Assembly (NCBI RefSeq): GCF_029633865.1
Contig: NC_079213.1
Location: 91,834,995-91,898,994 of the forward strand
Direction of reading: 5' to 3'
Length of the DNA: 64,000 nt
DNA from: Lampris incognitus
Lineage: Eukaryota > Chordata > Actinopteri > Lampriformes > Lampridae
A program made the translations under genes and the position numbers. Position 1 is the stretch's first letter; each line of letters starts with the position of its first letter. Below the pieces are notes generated by a model. That model saw only the letters and a list, made by a program, of their open reading frames with translations. It had not been told where the DNA came from and searched no databases. This document shows positions 38,307-48,685 of the stretch, piece after piece.

Positions 38307-39569
38307 CATTTGCCCATACATGCAAATGCTTAAACACACGCAAATGTACATACAGTGCATGTGCATGCACACACACGCACACAAAACGCCCCACATTTTA
38401 AGATTAGTAAACTGCTTGTTCTTATTTGCTTCCGTCTTCTGTTCTAATCTGTATGTTTGCACTTTGCTCTCCGTTTAGTATTGTGTGATGGACCAAATTC
38501 AAAAAGTGATTTGGCTGAATTCATCCAAACATAATGGGATGTAGATGGAAATTCGCCGACGATAACCAAGCTGTTTATGAGATGCAAGTCGTCGCGCCTC
38601 GCTACTTCCGGGGCCACTAACTTTCACGCGGCTCCTCACTGCTGCTGATTGCCTGACACGTCCTAACTTGTGGCCAGCTGTATGATTTGTGTTGCCCGCA
38701 GCCTGCTGGCACGTCGAAGCACACTCACTCAGCTGTTTACAAGTGGCCGAGTTTAAGAAGAAATCAATCAGTCCTGTTGCCTGTTTTATGATTCCGCCCG
38801 CATTGCACTGAATCTCTGGTCGCCTGGATGATATTTCTCTCCCCCAGCCGGAGGCACCGGGCAGAAGGAACGCAGGGGAGGATGCCACCAGAGTGGGCGG
38901 GGGAGAGGAGAGAGCGAGAAGCTTAACAGAGATCTGAAGGAGAGAGAGCTTTGATTAAGAGGGCAATCAATTGGCATCTACAAATAGCTGGAATATAGGA
39001 ATGCATCCGACAAAGATCCAAAACATTTCTGTCAAATGTCAAACTTCAATCACATCGTCAGCAGCTGGGTGAAATGAGATCAAATGAATACCTCTCGGGG
39101 AGAAGTTATGACGGCGATAAGAGAACTTGTGAAAAGCATTTCTAAATAGCTGATCACAACATCCGCGGGTGTCAGAAATATAGATCATACAAATTTGAGT
39201 GGATGCTGCATGTGAGTGATTCACTTTGAATTAATAATTGGAACAACACAATTGAAATCATAGCAGTATGTGTGCTCTCTTGGGTGAGGAAATGTAAGTG
39301 TGTGCTGTGAGGAATTTGAAGTTAACATGAAAAAGTGATGCCTTTCTGTTAATCTGCACCGACACCCTTGGGTACAACAATACCGCTGGAACCAAATGTC
39401 CTATCTGGTTCTGGGAAAACCTTGGGACCAACTCGTCAGGGCTAAGGGAAGTCTGGCCTTCTCTCCCATTGGTCTAGTTTCCACTTTAACCCTGGCCTGG
39501 AAAAATGGTACAGAGGATGGCAAGACAAAAAAAAACAAAAAACAAACAAACAAACAAACAAACAAACAA
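38307..39569. other. unassigned stretch
   Basis: No gene recognised. A (CAAA)n run at 39531-39569 borders the next SINE. Confidence 0.4.
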
Positions 39570-40114
39570 CTGGCCAGCAGCCATTCCAACATGTACCCTG
39601 GCTCTGCCAAATGATGGAAGCTAAGCAGGTGTGGGCTTGGCTGGTACTTGGATGGGAGACCTCCCGGGAAAATGAGTTGCTGCCGGAAGTGGTGTTGGTG
39701 GGGCAGTCTTCTTTCTGGTCCTAATAAAAACAACAATTCCCAATGCCTCAGTGCAGTGACGGGGACACTGTTGAAATGCCGTCCTTCGGATGAGACGTTA
39801 AACCGAGGTCCTTACTTACTGTGGTCATTAAAGATCCCTTGGCACTTATCACAAAGAGCAGGAGGTCCCCCGGTGTCCTGGCAAAATTCCCAATCCGGCT
39901 GTCTCCACCTGGCCACCTAATCTTCCCCCCATGTAATTGGCTCAATGATTCCTCCCTCTCCACCTCAAGCTGACGTGTGGTGAGCATTCTGGCACAAAAT
40001 GGCTGCCGTGCATCATCCGAGTGGGTGCTACACATTGGTGGTGGTTAAAATAAGTTACCGCCGTTACTGTGAACTGCTTTGGGTGTCTAGAAGAGCGCTA
40101 TATAAATTTAATGA
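39570..40114 (+). repeat. 5S-rRNA-derived SINE
   Basis: The 5' part contains ggaagctaagcaggtg and ggtacttggatgggagacc, the box A and box C promoter segments of a 5S rRNA gene, followed by an unrelated body (gccgtccttcggatgagacg, gttaaaccgaggtcc) and the end gagcgctatataaatttaat. An (ATT)n tail follows. This matches the SINE3 type of fish, transcribed by RNA polymerase III from an internal type I promoter. Confidence 0.85.
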
Positions 40115-40136
40115 TTATTATTATTATTATTATTAT
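40115..40136. repeat. (ATT)n tail, left part
   Basis: The ATT run continues on the other side of SINE-A at 40531-40560, so SINE-A landed in an ATT tract made by the tails of the 5S SINE and the adjacent LINE. Confidence 0.85.
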
Positions 40137-40261
40137 CCATCCATCCATCCATTATCGGAACTGCTAATCCTGCTCTCAGGGTCGTGGAAATGCTGGAGCC
40201 TATTCCAGCAGTCATTGGGCGGCAGGCGGGGAGACACCCTGGACAGGCTGCCAGGCCGTCT

Positions 40262-40298
<37 letters not shown>

Positions 40299-40530
40299 TC
40301 ATATCTAGGGACAATTTAGTATGGTCGATCCACCTGACCTACATGTTTTTGGATTGTGGGGGGAAACCGGAGAACCCGGAGGAAACCCATGCAGACACGG
40401 GGAGAACATGCAAACTCCACACAGAGAAATATCCAGGATGACCCACCAAGGTTGAACTACCCCGGGGCTTGAACCCAGGACCTACTTGCTGTGAGGTGAC
40501 CGCGCTAACCACTGCGCCACCATGCCACCC
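40137..40530 (-). repeat. SINE-A copy inserted in an ATT tract
   Basis: Minus-strand full-length copy: tail ccatccatccatcc at the left, head ggtggcatggtggcgcagtgg at the right (complement), a (CA)n stretch at 40263-40293 in the usual place. ATT repeats on both sides probably include its target duplication. Confidence 0.9.
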
Positions 40531-41355
40531 ATTATTATTATTATTGTTAATATTATTATACAAATTTCCTTTAACTTCATGCCATAATACGACATAATAA
40601 CCGGGCCCATTCCTTGGGCCGAGGGTTAGAATGCGGTAGAAGTCTATTTGATGAATAGTGCCTTTCTTAGGTTATGAGATGTTTCAAGTAGTGCGATCTT
40701 CTGTAGTTCTTGTATTCTGATGTTACCCGGGATCCGTTGTGTGTATTTCTCCATTGTAGTAGACCAACAGCGCTACCTAGTGGTGGTTAAGCTAGGCTCT
40801 CATATACCCCGGATGTTGACTGCTGCGACAGTCGGAGAGTTACAATAAAGAGGACCAGACGTTGGGAATTGGTCTCCGGCTCAAATCACTGTTATGGATA
40901 TATTAGCAGTATAAGATACATCCAGATAATATAGAGAATATATTACATCCATCCCTTTTTTTATAAGTCCCAGGGCTCCTATCACTACTGGTATTGTTGT
41001 GGTTTTCATTCCCCACATTCGTTCAATCTCGATTTCAAGGTCTTTATATTTCGACAGTTTTTCAGTTACTTTTACTGAGGTACTCCTTTCAGTCGGGATG
41101 GACATGTCGATGAGTAGGCAGCTTTTTTCTTTTTTGTTCTTGATGATGATGTCTGGTCTGTTGACCTTTATCTCACGATCTGTCTGTATTGGCATGTCCC
41201 ATAACATTGTGATGTCGTCTTTTTCTGTTAATGTTTGGGGCTCGTGCTCGTACCATTTTTCTCTTGTGTTGATGTTAAATTCTTTGCAGATGTTCCAGTG
41301 CAGGTATGTGGCGGCCTTGTTGTGTCTTTGTAGGTATTCAGCTTTGGCCAGCTTT
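40531..41355 (-). pseudogene. restriction-like-endonuclease LINE, copy B (3' end)
   Basis: The minus strand carries LAKAEYLQRHNKAATYLHWN, RPDIIIKNKKEKSCLLID (the R/K-P-D-x14-D catalytic pattern of the restriction-like endonuclease of R2/R4/NeSL-type LINEs), EKLSKYKDLEIEIERMWG and PVVIGALGLIKKG. The frame resumes after a solo LTR (40755-40947) with RIPGNIRIQELQKIALL and stops at 40644. A short 3' untranslated region and AAT tail end it. It is 5'-truncated after the zinc knuckle and lies in the tail of copy A in the same orientation. The nuclease would nick target DNA for target-primed reverse transcription. Confidence 0.8.
40755..40947. mobile_element. solo LTR inserted in LINE copy B
   Basis: A 193-bp unit starting TGTAGTAGACC and ending ATATTACA, flanked by the 5-bp duplication TCCAT (40750-40754 and 40948-40952). 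Removing it and one duplicate rejoins the LINE reading frame. It has an aataaag element at about 40844. No internal retrotransposon sequence is left, so it arose by LTR-LTR recombination. Orientation is read as plus but is not certain. Confidence 0.85.
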
Positions 41356-42390
41356 ATTATTATTATTATTATTGTTTCTTTCACATTTCCTGTTTTACAT
41401 CCTGTAGAGCCGGGTTGAAATTATGGACCTGAGGCACTATAGAGCAGATATCACTTGATTGACAGAACTCGTCGTAATATGTGGGCTGTTCCGAGTAGGG
41501 CGATCTCCTGGAAATATGTGGGCTGTTCCGAGTAGGGCGATCTCCTGGACTGCACAGATGTTGGTGTTGCCTGGGATATGGTTGGTGAACTGTTCCATTC
41601 CATTCTTCATGAGTCCTAGCACTCCGATGACCACTGCTTTTGTTTCGGTCTTCATTCCCCACATCCTGTTGATTTCAATCCCCAGGTCTTTGTACTTGGT
41701 CAGCTTCTCTGTGACTTTCACTGAGGTGTTTTTTTCGGATGGTGTTGCCATGTCGATGAGCATGCACCTCTTTTACTTCCTGTCCCTAATAACGATGTCG
41801 GGCTTGTTGGCTTTTATCTCTCTTTGAGTGTGGATGGGCATGTCCCAGAGGATGGTGACATCATTGTTTTCAGTGACCGTTTTTGGCTGATGTTTGTACC
41901 ACTTCTCAGTCGTCTTGATCTTGTAACTCCTGCAGAACTTCCAGTGCAGGTATGCTGCTGCCTTGTTGTGCCTGTATATGTACTCGGTCTTTGCCAGTTC
42001 TGGGCAGTCTGAGACAATGTGGTCGATGTTTTCTTCGTACATTCCACAGATTCTGCATTTTGGGTCTGTTCCATCTTTGATGATGCAATGGTGATAGGAT
42101 CTGGTTGCCAGGCTCTGGTCTTGTGCAGCGATTATCAGGCCCTCCGTCTCTGCTTTCAGCCTGGTGCTCCTCAGCCACTTGTGTGTCTTTTGTTGGTCCA
42201 CGTCTGTATCTTTCATTCTTTTTTGGGTACTTCCCGTGCATTGCTTTGTCCTCCCAGGTTTTTTGCAGTTGCCACTGGGCATGGTGTTTTGCCTTCTGCT
42301 TCACTCATTTAGCGTAGATGGTAGCTGCCTCATTTTCTGTTGGTAGGGTTTCTGGGACATCGAGCCATGAATAGACTCGGCTCAGTCCAA
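41356..42390 (-). pseudogene. restriction-like-endonuclease LINE, copy A (3' half)
   Basis: From 42390 leftwards the minus strand reads WLDVPETLPTENEAA, KTWEDKAMHGKYPK, then after a frameshift near 42200 KTHKWLRSTRLKAETEGLII, the CCHC knuckle CRICGMYEENIDHIVSDC (42004-42057), KPDIVIRDRK, an in-frame stop (41773-41775), then CMLIDMATPSEKN and KYKDLGIEINRMWGMK. KPD plus the later D form the restriction-like nuclease motif. The LINE ends with QEIALLGTAHI (partly duplicated), a 3' untranslated region and an AAT tail at 41356-41384. A TGA at about 42304 is a further disruption. Clade R2, R4 or NeSL is not resolved. Confidence 0.8.
41476..41549. repeat. 37-bp tandem duplication in LINE copy A
   Basis: Two perfect 37-bp units (41476-41512, 41513-41549), each containing gggctgttccgagtagggcg. 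They duplicate the codons for the ALLGTAHI block near the LINE C-terminus. Confidence 0.9.
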
Positions 42391-43057
42391 ATTGTGATAC
42401 TCTACCGGCCTCCTGGCTGTTACTCGTTATTTCTTTAAGAATTTGGAGAATTTGTCTCAGGCCTTGTTACTCACTCTGATGAGATTCTAATTCTAGGTGA
42501 TTTCAATATTCATCTGAATAAGGCTGCTGATCCTCTGAGTAAAGCCTTTCTGGCACTAGTTGATACTTTTGGGTTCACTCAGTTTGTTCAAGAATCGACT
42601 CATTGCAGTGGTAACACGCTTGATTTGGTTTTATCTAAAGGAATAGCTGTTTCTGATCTGAATGTCTTACCAACCACATCTGCTGTGTCTGACCATTTTC
42701 TCTTCAAATTTGAAGCATTATTGGCCTGTCCAGTTAATGTCAGCACAGATGTAATTGCCACTCGCCATATCGGTCCCTCCACTGTAGCTGCATTTGGCCA
42801 GCAGCTGCCTGAAGTCTTGGCTCCTTTCACTTATGGTAAATGACTCTGTTGAAAATTTCACTAGTGACTTAAATGTGGCCCTCTCTAGTCTCCTCGATTC
42901 AGCTGCACCTCTCACTACCAGAGGTAGGTGACAAAAGAGGCCTACATCCTGGTTTAATTATAAGACACGTGCTCTTAAGCGGACCTGCAGGAGACTGGAA
43001 CGTAAATGGCGAAAATCAAAATTGGAAGCTTTTTACCTATCGTAGCACGAGTGTTTA
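42391..43057 (+). pseudogene. L2-type LINE, endonuclease part (5'-truncated)
   Basis: The frame reads IVILYRPPGCYS, a stop (TAA), then EILILGDFNIHLNKAAD (GDFNIH at 42496-42513, an AP-endonuclease motif), STHCSGNTLDLVLSKG and SDHFLFKF (SDH at 42688-42696, another AP-endonuclease motif). A stop at 42841 and frame changes follow. The element begins abruptly at about 42391 against LINE copy A, so the first half of the endonuclease is missing. Confidence 0.85.
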
Positions 43058-43912
43058 TTGAAATACAAGCGTGCTTTATCTACTGCAAAAACATCGTATC
43101 TCTCTCACTTAATAAATATTAATAAACATAACCCCAGATTTCTCTTTAACACTGTATCTAAACTTACTAAAAAGCAGTCGTCTATTAGCTGCTCACCATT
43201 CACAGTCCAGGAATTTCTAGATTTTTTCTGCAATAAGGTTGATGAGATCTTAAACAAAATTAGTTCTTCAACTCCATCTACTCCTGCAGATCCTGTCATA
43301 CTAAATTCATATCTACACAATGAATCACTGACAGTTCCAGTTATTACAGCTTTTGAGACTATCTCTCTTGATACTTTGACTAAGTTCATGTCAGCTTCTA
43401 AACCAACTACTTGCCTACTTGATCCCTTACCAGCAAAACTTTTTAAAGACCTCTGGCCTTTTCTTGGACCTACAATGCTAGACATTGTTAATTTATCTCT
43501 TACTACTGGCATTGTTCCCAGCAGTTTTAAGACAGCTGTGGTTAAACCTCTACTTAAAAAACCGCACCTTGAGCCAGGGTCTATTAATAACTATCGGCCA
43601 GTCTCTAAACTTCCATTCTTCTCTAAAGTACTAGAGAGAGTTGCGTGTCAACAACTTTTGATCCATATAAAAGAAAACGATCTATATGAACCTTTTCAGT
43701 CGGCTTTCAGGCCCTGTCACTCCACTGAAACTGCTCTGACCAGAGTGGTAAATGATCTTCTACTGGCTATCGACTCTGATTCCACTTCTGTGCTTCTACT
43801 ACTGGACCTCAGTGCAGCCTTTGATACCATCGATCACTGTATACTTTTAGATAGATTAAATTGTAATTTTGGTGTCTCTGGCTTAGCGCTCTCTTGGCTT
43901 AAGTCCTACTTA
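43058..43912 (+). pseudogene. L2-type LINE, reverse transcriptase N-terminal part
   Basis: Open frame from an internal Met: SYLSHLININKHNPRFLFNT, then DPLPAKLFKDLWPFLG, VVKPLLKKPHLEPGSINNYR, PFQSAFRPCHSTETAL and LLLDLSAAFDTIDHCILLD, which holds the first catalytic Asp of the polymerase palm. The frame ends in SWLKSYL where a Tc1 transposon interrupts it. The ORF runs 35 bases into that transposon but those residues are not LINE. Start codon choice is arbitrary, since the true ORF2 start is upstream and broken. Confidence 0.9.
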
Positions 43913-45132
43913 CACTCACTGGCCACTTTATTAGATACACCTTGCTAGTACCGGGTTGGACCCCCTTTTGCCTTCAGAACTGCCTTAATCCTTCGTGGCA
44001 TAGATTCAACAAGGTACTGGAAACATTCCTCAGAGATTTTGGTCCATATTGACATGATAGCATCGCGCAGTTGTTGCAGATTTGTCGGCTGCACATCCAT
44101 GATACGAATCTCCCGGTCCACCACATCCCAAAGGTGCTCTATTGGATTGAGATCTGGTGACTGTGGAGGCCATTTGAGTACAATGAACTCATTGTCATGT
44201 TCAAGAAACCAGTCTGAGATGATTCGAGCTTTATGACATGGCGCGTTATCCTGCTGGAAGTAGCCATCAGAAGATGGGAACACTGTGGTCATAAAGGGAT
44301 GGACATGGTCAGCAACAATACTCAGGTAGGCTGTGGCGTTGACACGATGCTCAATTGGTACTAAGGGGCCCAAAGTGTGCCAAGAAAATATCCCCCACAC
44401 CATTACACCACCACCAGCAGCCTGAACCGTTGATACAAGGCAGGATGGATCCATGCTTTCATGTTGTTGACGCCAAATTCTGACCCTACCATCCGAATGT
44501 CGCAGCAGAAATCGAGACTCATCAGACCAGGCAACGTTTTTCCAATCTTCTATTGTCCAATTTTGGTGAGCCTGTGCGAATTGTAGCCTCAGTTTCCTGT
44601 TCTTAGCTGACAGGAGTGGCACCCGGTGTGGTCTTCTGCTGCTGTAGCCCATCTGCCTCAAGGTTCGACGTGTTGTGCGTTCAGAGATGCTCTTCTGCAT
44701 ACCTCGGTTGTAATGAGTGGTTATTTGAGTTACTGTTGCCTTTCTATCAGCTCGAACCAGTCTGGCCATTCTCCTCTGACCTCTGGCATCAACAAGGCAT
44801 TTTCGCCCACAGAACTGCCGCTCACTGGATATTTTCTCTTTTTCGGACCATTCTCTGTAAACCCTAGAGATGGTTGTTCGTGAAAATCCCAGTAGATCAG
44901 TAGTTTCTGAAATACTCAGACCAGCCCGTCTGGCACCAACAACCATGCCACGTTCAAAGTCACTTAAATCACCTTTCTTCCCCATTCTGATGCTCGGTTT
45001 GAACTGCAGCAGATCGTCTTGACCATGTCTACGTGCCTAAATGCATTGAGTTGCTGCCATGTGACTGGCTGATTAGAAATTTGCGTTAACGAGCAGTTGG
45101 ACAGGTGTGCCTAATAAAGTGGCCGGTGAGTG
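43913..45132 (-). mobile_element. complete Tc1/mariner transposon (DD36E) inside the L2 LINE
   Basis: The 1220-bp element has roughly 30-base terminal inverted repeats starting CACTCACTGGCCACTTTATT on the left and CACTCACCGGCCACTTTATT on the complement of the right, with three mismatches in all. It is flanked by TA (43911-43912 and 45133-45134). Removing the element and one TA makes the LINE frame read on through SYLSGRTQCVCYNN. It encodes one uninterrupted transposase on the minus strand. Confidence 0.95.
43945..44985 (-). CDS. Tc1/mariner transposase, DD36E
   Basis: Intact 346-residue transposase starting [15 protein letters not shown]. Residues 1-110 hold the two helix-turn-helix DNA-binding motifs. 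The triad is D155 (AWSDESRF), D246 (FQQDNAPCH) and E283 ([11 protein letters not shown]), with 36 residues between the last two, the spacing of the DD36E/Incomer group. [10 protein letters not shown] (about 191-200) is the conserved glycine-rich block. It ends GGPTRY close to the left terminal repeat, as is usual for compact Tc1 elements. No stop or frameshift is seen. It differs clearly from the DD38E transposase at 7075, so the two are separate invasions. Confidence 0.95.
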   Translation of the reverse strand: MGKKGDLSDFERGMVVGARRAGLSISETTDLLGFSRTTISRVYREWSEKEKISSERQFCGRKCLVDARGQRRMARLVRADRKATVTQITTHYNRGMQKSISERTTRRTLRQMGYSSRRPHRVPLLSAKNRKLRLQFAQAHQNWTIEDWKNVAWSDESRFLLRHSDGRVRIWRQQHESMDPSCLVSTVQAAGGGVMVWGIFSWHTLGPLVPIEHRVNATAYLSIVADHVHPFMTTVFPSSDGYFQQDNAPCHKARIISDWFLEHDNEFIVLKWPPQSPDLNPIEHLWDVVDREIRIMDVQPTNLQQLRDAIMSIWTKISEECFQYLVESMPRRIKAVLKAKGGPTRY

Positions 45133-45174
45133 TATCTGGAAGAACACAGTGTGTCTGCTATAATAATATTATAT

Positions 45175-45331
45175 TGTAGCGAATTCGGGGGATAATGCAA
45201 CCACAGGAACTGCCGCGGCCGGGAAGCGAACCTGTATCGCCCGCACCGCAGGAGACATCGCTAACCGTTCGACTAAAGGGTCAGACCCGCGAGCCAGCGG
45301 CCAGCGTGTCTTCTTATCCATGCACGTTACA
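45175..45331 (-). mobile_element. 157-bp tRNA-like element with inverted termini (SINE-D related)
   Basis: Begins TGTAGCG and ends CGTTACA, a 7-base inverted pair with one mismatch, and is flanked by ATAT (45171-45174 and 45332-45335). On the minus strand it contains tttagtcgaacggttagcg (A box) and caggttcgcttcc (B box), the two internal promoter boxes of a tRNA gene. Removing it rejoins the LINE frame. A related sequence without clear termini lies at 27300-27400. It is either a SINE with coincidental ends or a DNA element that has captured a tRNA-like unit. Confidence 0.7.
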
Positions 45332-45335
45332 ATAT

Positions 45336-46300
45336 CAAAATGTTCTGATATTAAATATGGTTTGCCTCAGGGCTCAGTACTTGGCCCTCTACTTTTCTCT
45401 CTTTACATTACACCTCTTGGCCAAATTATACACAGTTATGGAATAAATTCCCATTGCTATGCTGATGATACTCAGTTGTATGTGCCTACAAGGGCTGATG
45501 ATCATACTCAAATCACTAACTTAGAGGCCTGCTTGGCTACTGTGAAAAACTGGATGTCACTTAACTTTCTGCTTTTAAATTCAGATAAAACCGAGATGCT
45601 AGTCATTGGCCCTGCTAGACACAGACACCAATTTGATCAAGTAACGATAACAATCGACAACTCTGTGGTTTCACAAAGTGTGGCAGCCAAAAATCTTGGT
45701 GTTACGTTTGATCCCAGCCTTTCCTTTGATAAGCACATTAAAGAAATCACCAAGACTGTCTTTTTTCACTTACGTAACATATGTAAAATTCGGTCTTTTC
45801 TCTCGATGGCTGACGCAGAGATTCTAATACATGCATTTGTTTCATCCAGACTTGATTACTGTAATGTTCTGTTCTCAGGTCTGCCACATTCTAGTACTAA
45901 ACGTCTTCAGATGGTTCAGAATGCTGCTACTAGAATCCTAACTAAAACAAGGAAATTCGACCATATTACACCAATTCTTGCCTCCCTTCATTGGCTTCCT
46001 ATCCATGTTAGATCAGAATACAAGGTGCTTCTGCTGACATATAAAATCCTAAATGGGCTTGCCCCATCCTACCTGTCTGATCTCCTTAAACCTTACATGC
46101 CATCTCGAGCACTTTGTTCTCAAAATACAGGGCTCCAGTGTGTACCCAAAGTTAAAAAGAAGTCAGCTGGTGGCAGGGCCTTTTCCTATCGGGCTCCATT
46201 TTTGTGGAATAACCTGCCTGCTGCCATCAGACAATCAGAGTCTGTTGAGTCCTTTAAATCCAAACTTAAAACTCATCTTTTTGCCTTAGTTTACAATTAG
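45336..46300 (+). pseudogene. L2-type LINE, reverse transcriptase C-terminal part and ORF2 end
   Basis: Reads CSDIKYGLPQGSVLGPLLF, then NSHCYADDTQLYVPT (YADD catalytic motif, 45458-45469), LLLNSDKTEMLVIGP, KNLGVTFDPSLSFDKHIKEI, SRLDYCNVLFSGLP, QNAATRILTKTR and the L2-typical C-terminus (LAPSYLSDLLKPY, FLWNNLPAAIRQ, FKSKLKTHLFAL). It stays open to its natural stop at 46298-46300. Two insertions upstream separate it from the first half, and stops in the endonuclease region show the copy was already dead or has since decayed. Confidence 0.9.
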
Positions 46301-47043
46301 TTGCCTTTAAGTTGAGTGCTTCACAACCTGTACTGTATGGCGGGTTGGTTTTCTGTCTTAATGAATTTACCAACCACTGTTGTGCCGACGAGATTATCGA
46401 GTATAGATTACAGAGTATAGATTATGATTAATTGATTATGGCTAATGACTATTGCAAACTGTTCTCTTCTCTAACATGTCTTTTCTCTCTCTCTGAATGA
46501 TATCTTCTCCTCTCTGTTTTTCTGTGTTTGAATGGTGTCATGTGAGTCTCTCTTGCATGCATGTGCAGTCGGTACTCCTCCCAGGTCTCCATGGTGATGG
46601 TGGCTGCCATTTGGATGCTGCCTGCCCTTCCACACCTCACATAAGTTTTTCTTTTATTACATGATGATGCTGGTCGCGTGGCTTGGGTCCTGGACTGCTC
46701 CGTTGGCATGTGGACACTGCTTGGCATCCTGTGCATCCTGTTCTTCATAAATTTTATGTCCATTATAATTCTGTTATCCTCTTTCAATGTTGTATTATGT
46801 AAATTGCGTGAACACAACATCCATTGCACGCTGTCCGTCTTGGGAGAGAGATCCCTCCTCTGTTGCTCTCCCTGAGGTTTCTTCCTATTTTTTCTCCCTG
46901 TTTAAGGGTTTTTTAGGGAGTTGTTCCTTATCCGATGAGAGGGTCTAAGGACAGGATGTTGTGTTGCTGTTAAGCCCACTGAGGCAAATTTGTAATTTGT
47001 GATATTGGGCTATACAAATAAAATTGATTTGATTTGATTTGAT
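46301..47043 (+). mobile_element. L2-type LINE 3' untranslated region and tail
   Basis: Follows the ORF2 stop and ends with gggctatacaaataaaattg then TTGAT/TTGATT units. The last roughly 200 bp match the complement of 10543-10740, and the final part matches 24392-24437. The TTGAT repeats are the L2-style tail. Confidence 0.85.
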
Positions 47044-48685
47044 CGAGCTCTTTCTCGAATTGTGCAGCTTCTTTATTATCATCATCATCATCATCATCAT
47101 CAATATTATTACTATTATTATTTTCATTATTATTATTATTTATGAAAATCCGTTGCCTAGTACAAAACAAAATCATAGGACTCACATAAGCATCCCAACT
47201 TAAAAGCCATTCTTTACCCTTGATTATTTAAAAAGCACAGGCAGGGGGACCTGAAGTTGTAGGGCCACAGGTTGCAGGTTGCACACGTCAAAGCCAAATG
47301 CTCCAGTAAGGCTAACAGCATTGCATAATGTATAAGAAAAAAAATGCTTTCTACAATGACAACAGTCATTTAAATGCCTTCTGGTGCAGCTTTAGAAATA
47401 GGAAATTGGTCTCGTCTTTGGTCAGTTCATGCGCTGCCTTCTGAAAACAGTCATTGAAATAAATTATTTGCGTATTTGGAAAAGTTAAGAGACAAGGACT
47501 GATGATTAAATGGATGCTGGCTGAAATGATGGTTCATTCAGACAAATTTGGCTGAGCTAAAGTGAATAAGCATTACTTCTCACTGACCTACAAATGCTAC
47601 ATCTACTGTTGGGCTGAGGATCAACAGTGTCTGGTTGTTCTGGCCAGCCCTCGGGTTTAACTCTCTCTATCTTACTGTGTGAGTGAGAAGCAGGGCTAAT
47701 ATAGTATGAATTCTCACTCTTTCCTGAAGAAAAAAACAGGATAAAAGATAAAGAAAAAAAACCTGTCTGTGTGAAATTATCCTCCACCATAAAAGGAAGG
47801 AGAGGTCCCTGTATCTTCTGTAAAGGAGCACTGACACTTGTCCAAAGCAAAGCTGTGACCCTGCTCCATCAGCTATCATAACACCTCATACCGAGAGGGG
47901 AGTACAATGATGAAGTAGACATGGACTCATAGGAAACATTCAAACCTTTTGCTTACACAACAGCATCCTCAACCACAAGGCCACTACCCGCACTAATCCT
48001 CAAACTGAACATTTACTTTTGATATGCTTTTTGGAGAGGAAATTGATAAATGAAATGTATTAAAAAATGTCATAACTTGGCTACTAGGAATTTCCAGGAA
48101 GGCTCAAGAAGAGTCCAGGGGGTTGTGAGACGGTGTGGAAAAACATGTTTTTACAACACACGTTTATACCCAGATTTTATCTTTGTGATAAATGAATATA
48201 TAATATAAGTGAATATTTTTGGTTAATTTCATCATTCATTAAAGGGGAGCTCCATGTGTGTGTGTGTGTGTGTGTGTGTGTTTTAGGTTTTTTATATCCT
48301 TCTGTGGCTCCCCAGTACTGTTCCCTATGTATTCAAATCCGAAAATTCAAAGTTTGAATTTTGAAAACTCTCCATGCTTACACCGTCAGCGAACTCTGTG
48401 TGTGTGTGTGTGTGCGTGTGTGTGTGTGGTTGATGGGGGGCAGGGGAGTCAGACAGTAGGCAGTTAGCTAACGGCTGAGTGGGCATTTCCATTTGAACAA
48501 TCTGGAAAAGAATGAAGATGGTGCCACCCTCTAAATCGTTTTTGCATGCTATAATGTTTGACAACGGCCTGCAATAAGGGCGTTCTTTTTAAGATTTCCA
48601 CCTCATTCAAGCCTATTCTCCACCCATAGGGTATAATGATATTTATATTTGTAGAGTGAACCTCTGTCCAAGTCTCTCCATATAC
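47044..48685. other. unassigned stretch with microsatellites
   Basis: (ATC)n and (ATT)n at 47071-47142, (TG)n at 48254-48281 and 48398-48429. The rest shows no gene. Confidence 0.5.

Noticed and set aside
40999..41827. Plus-strand frames of 122-139 residues
   Set aside because: They are antisense shadows of the two restriction-endonuclease LINE copies, whose minus-strand motifs are clear.
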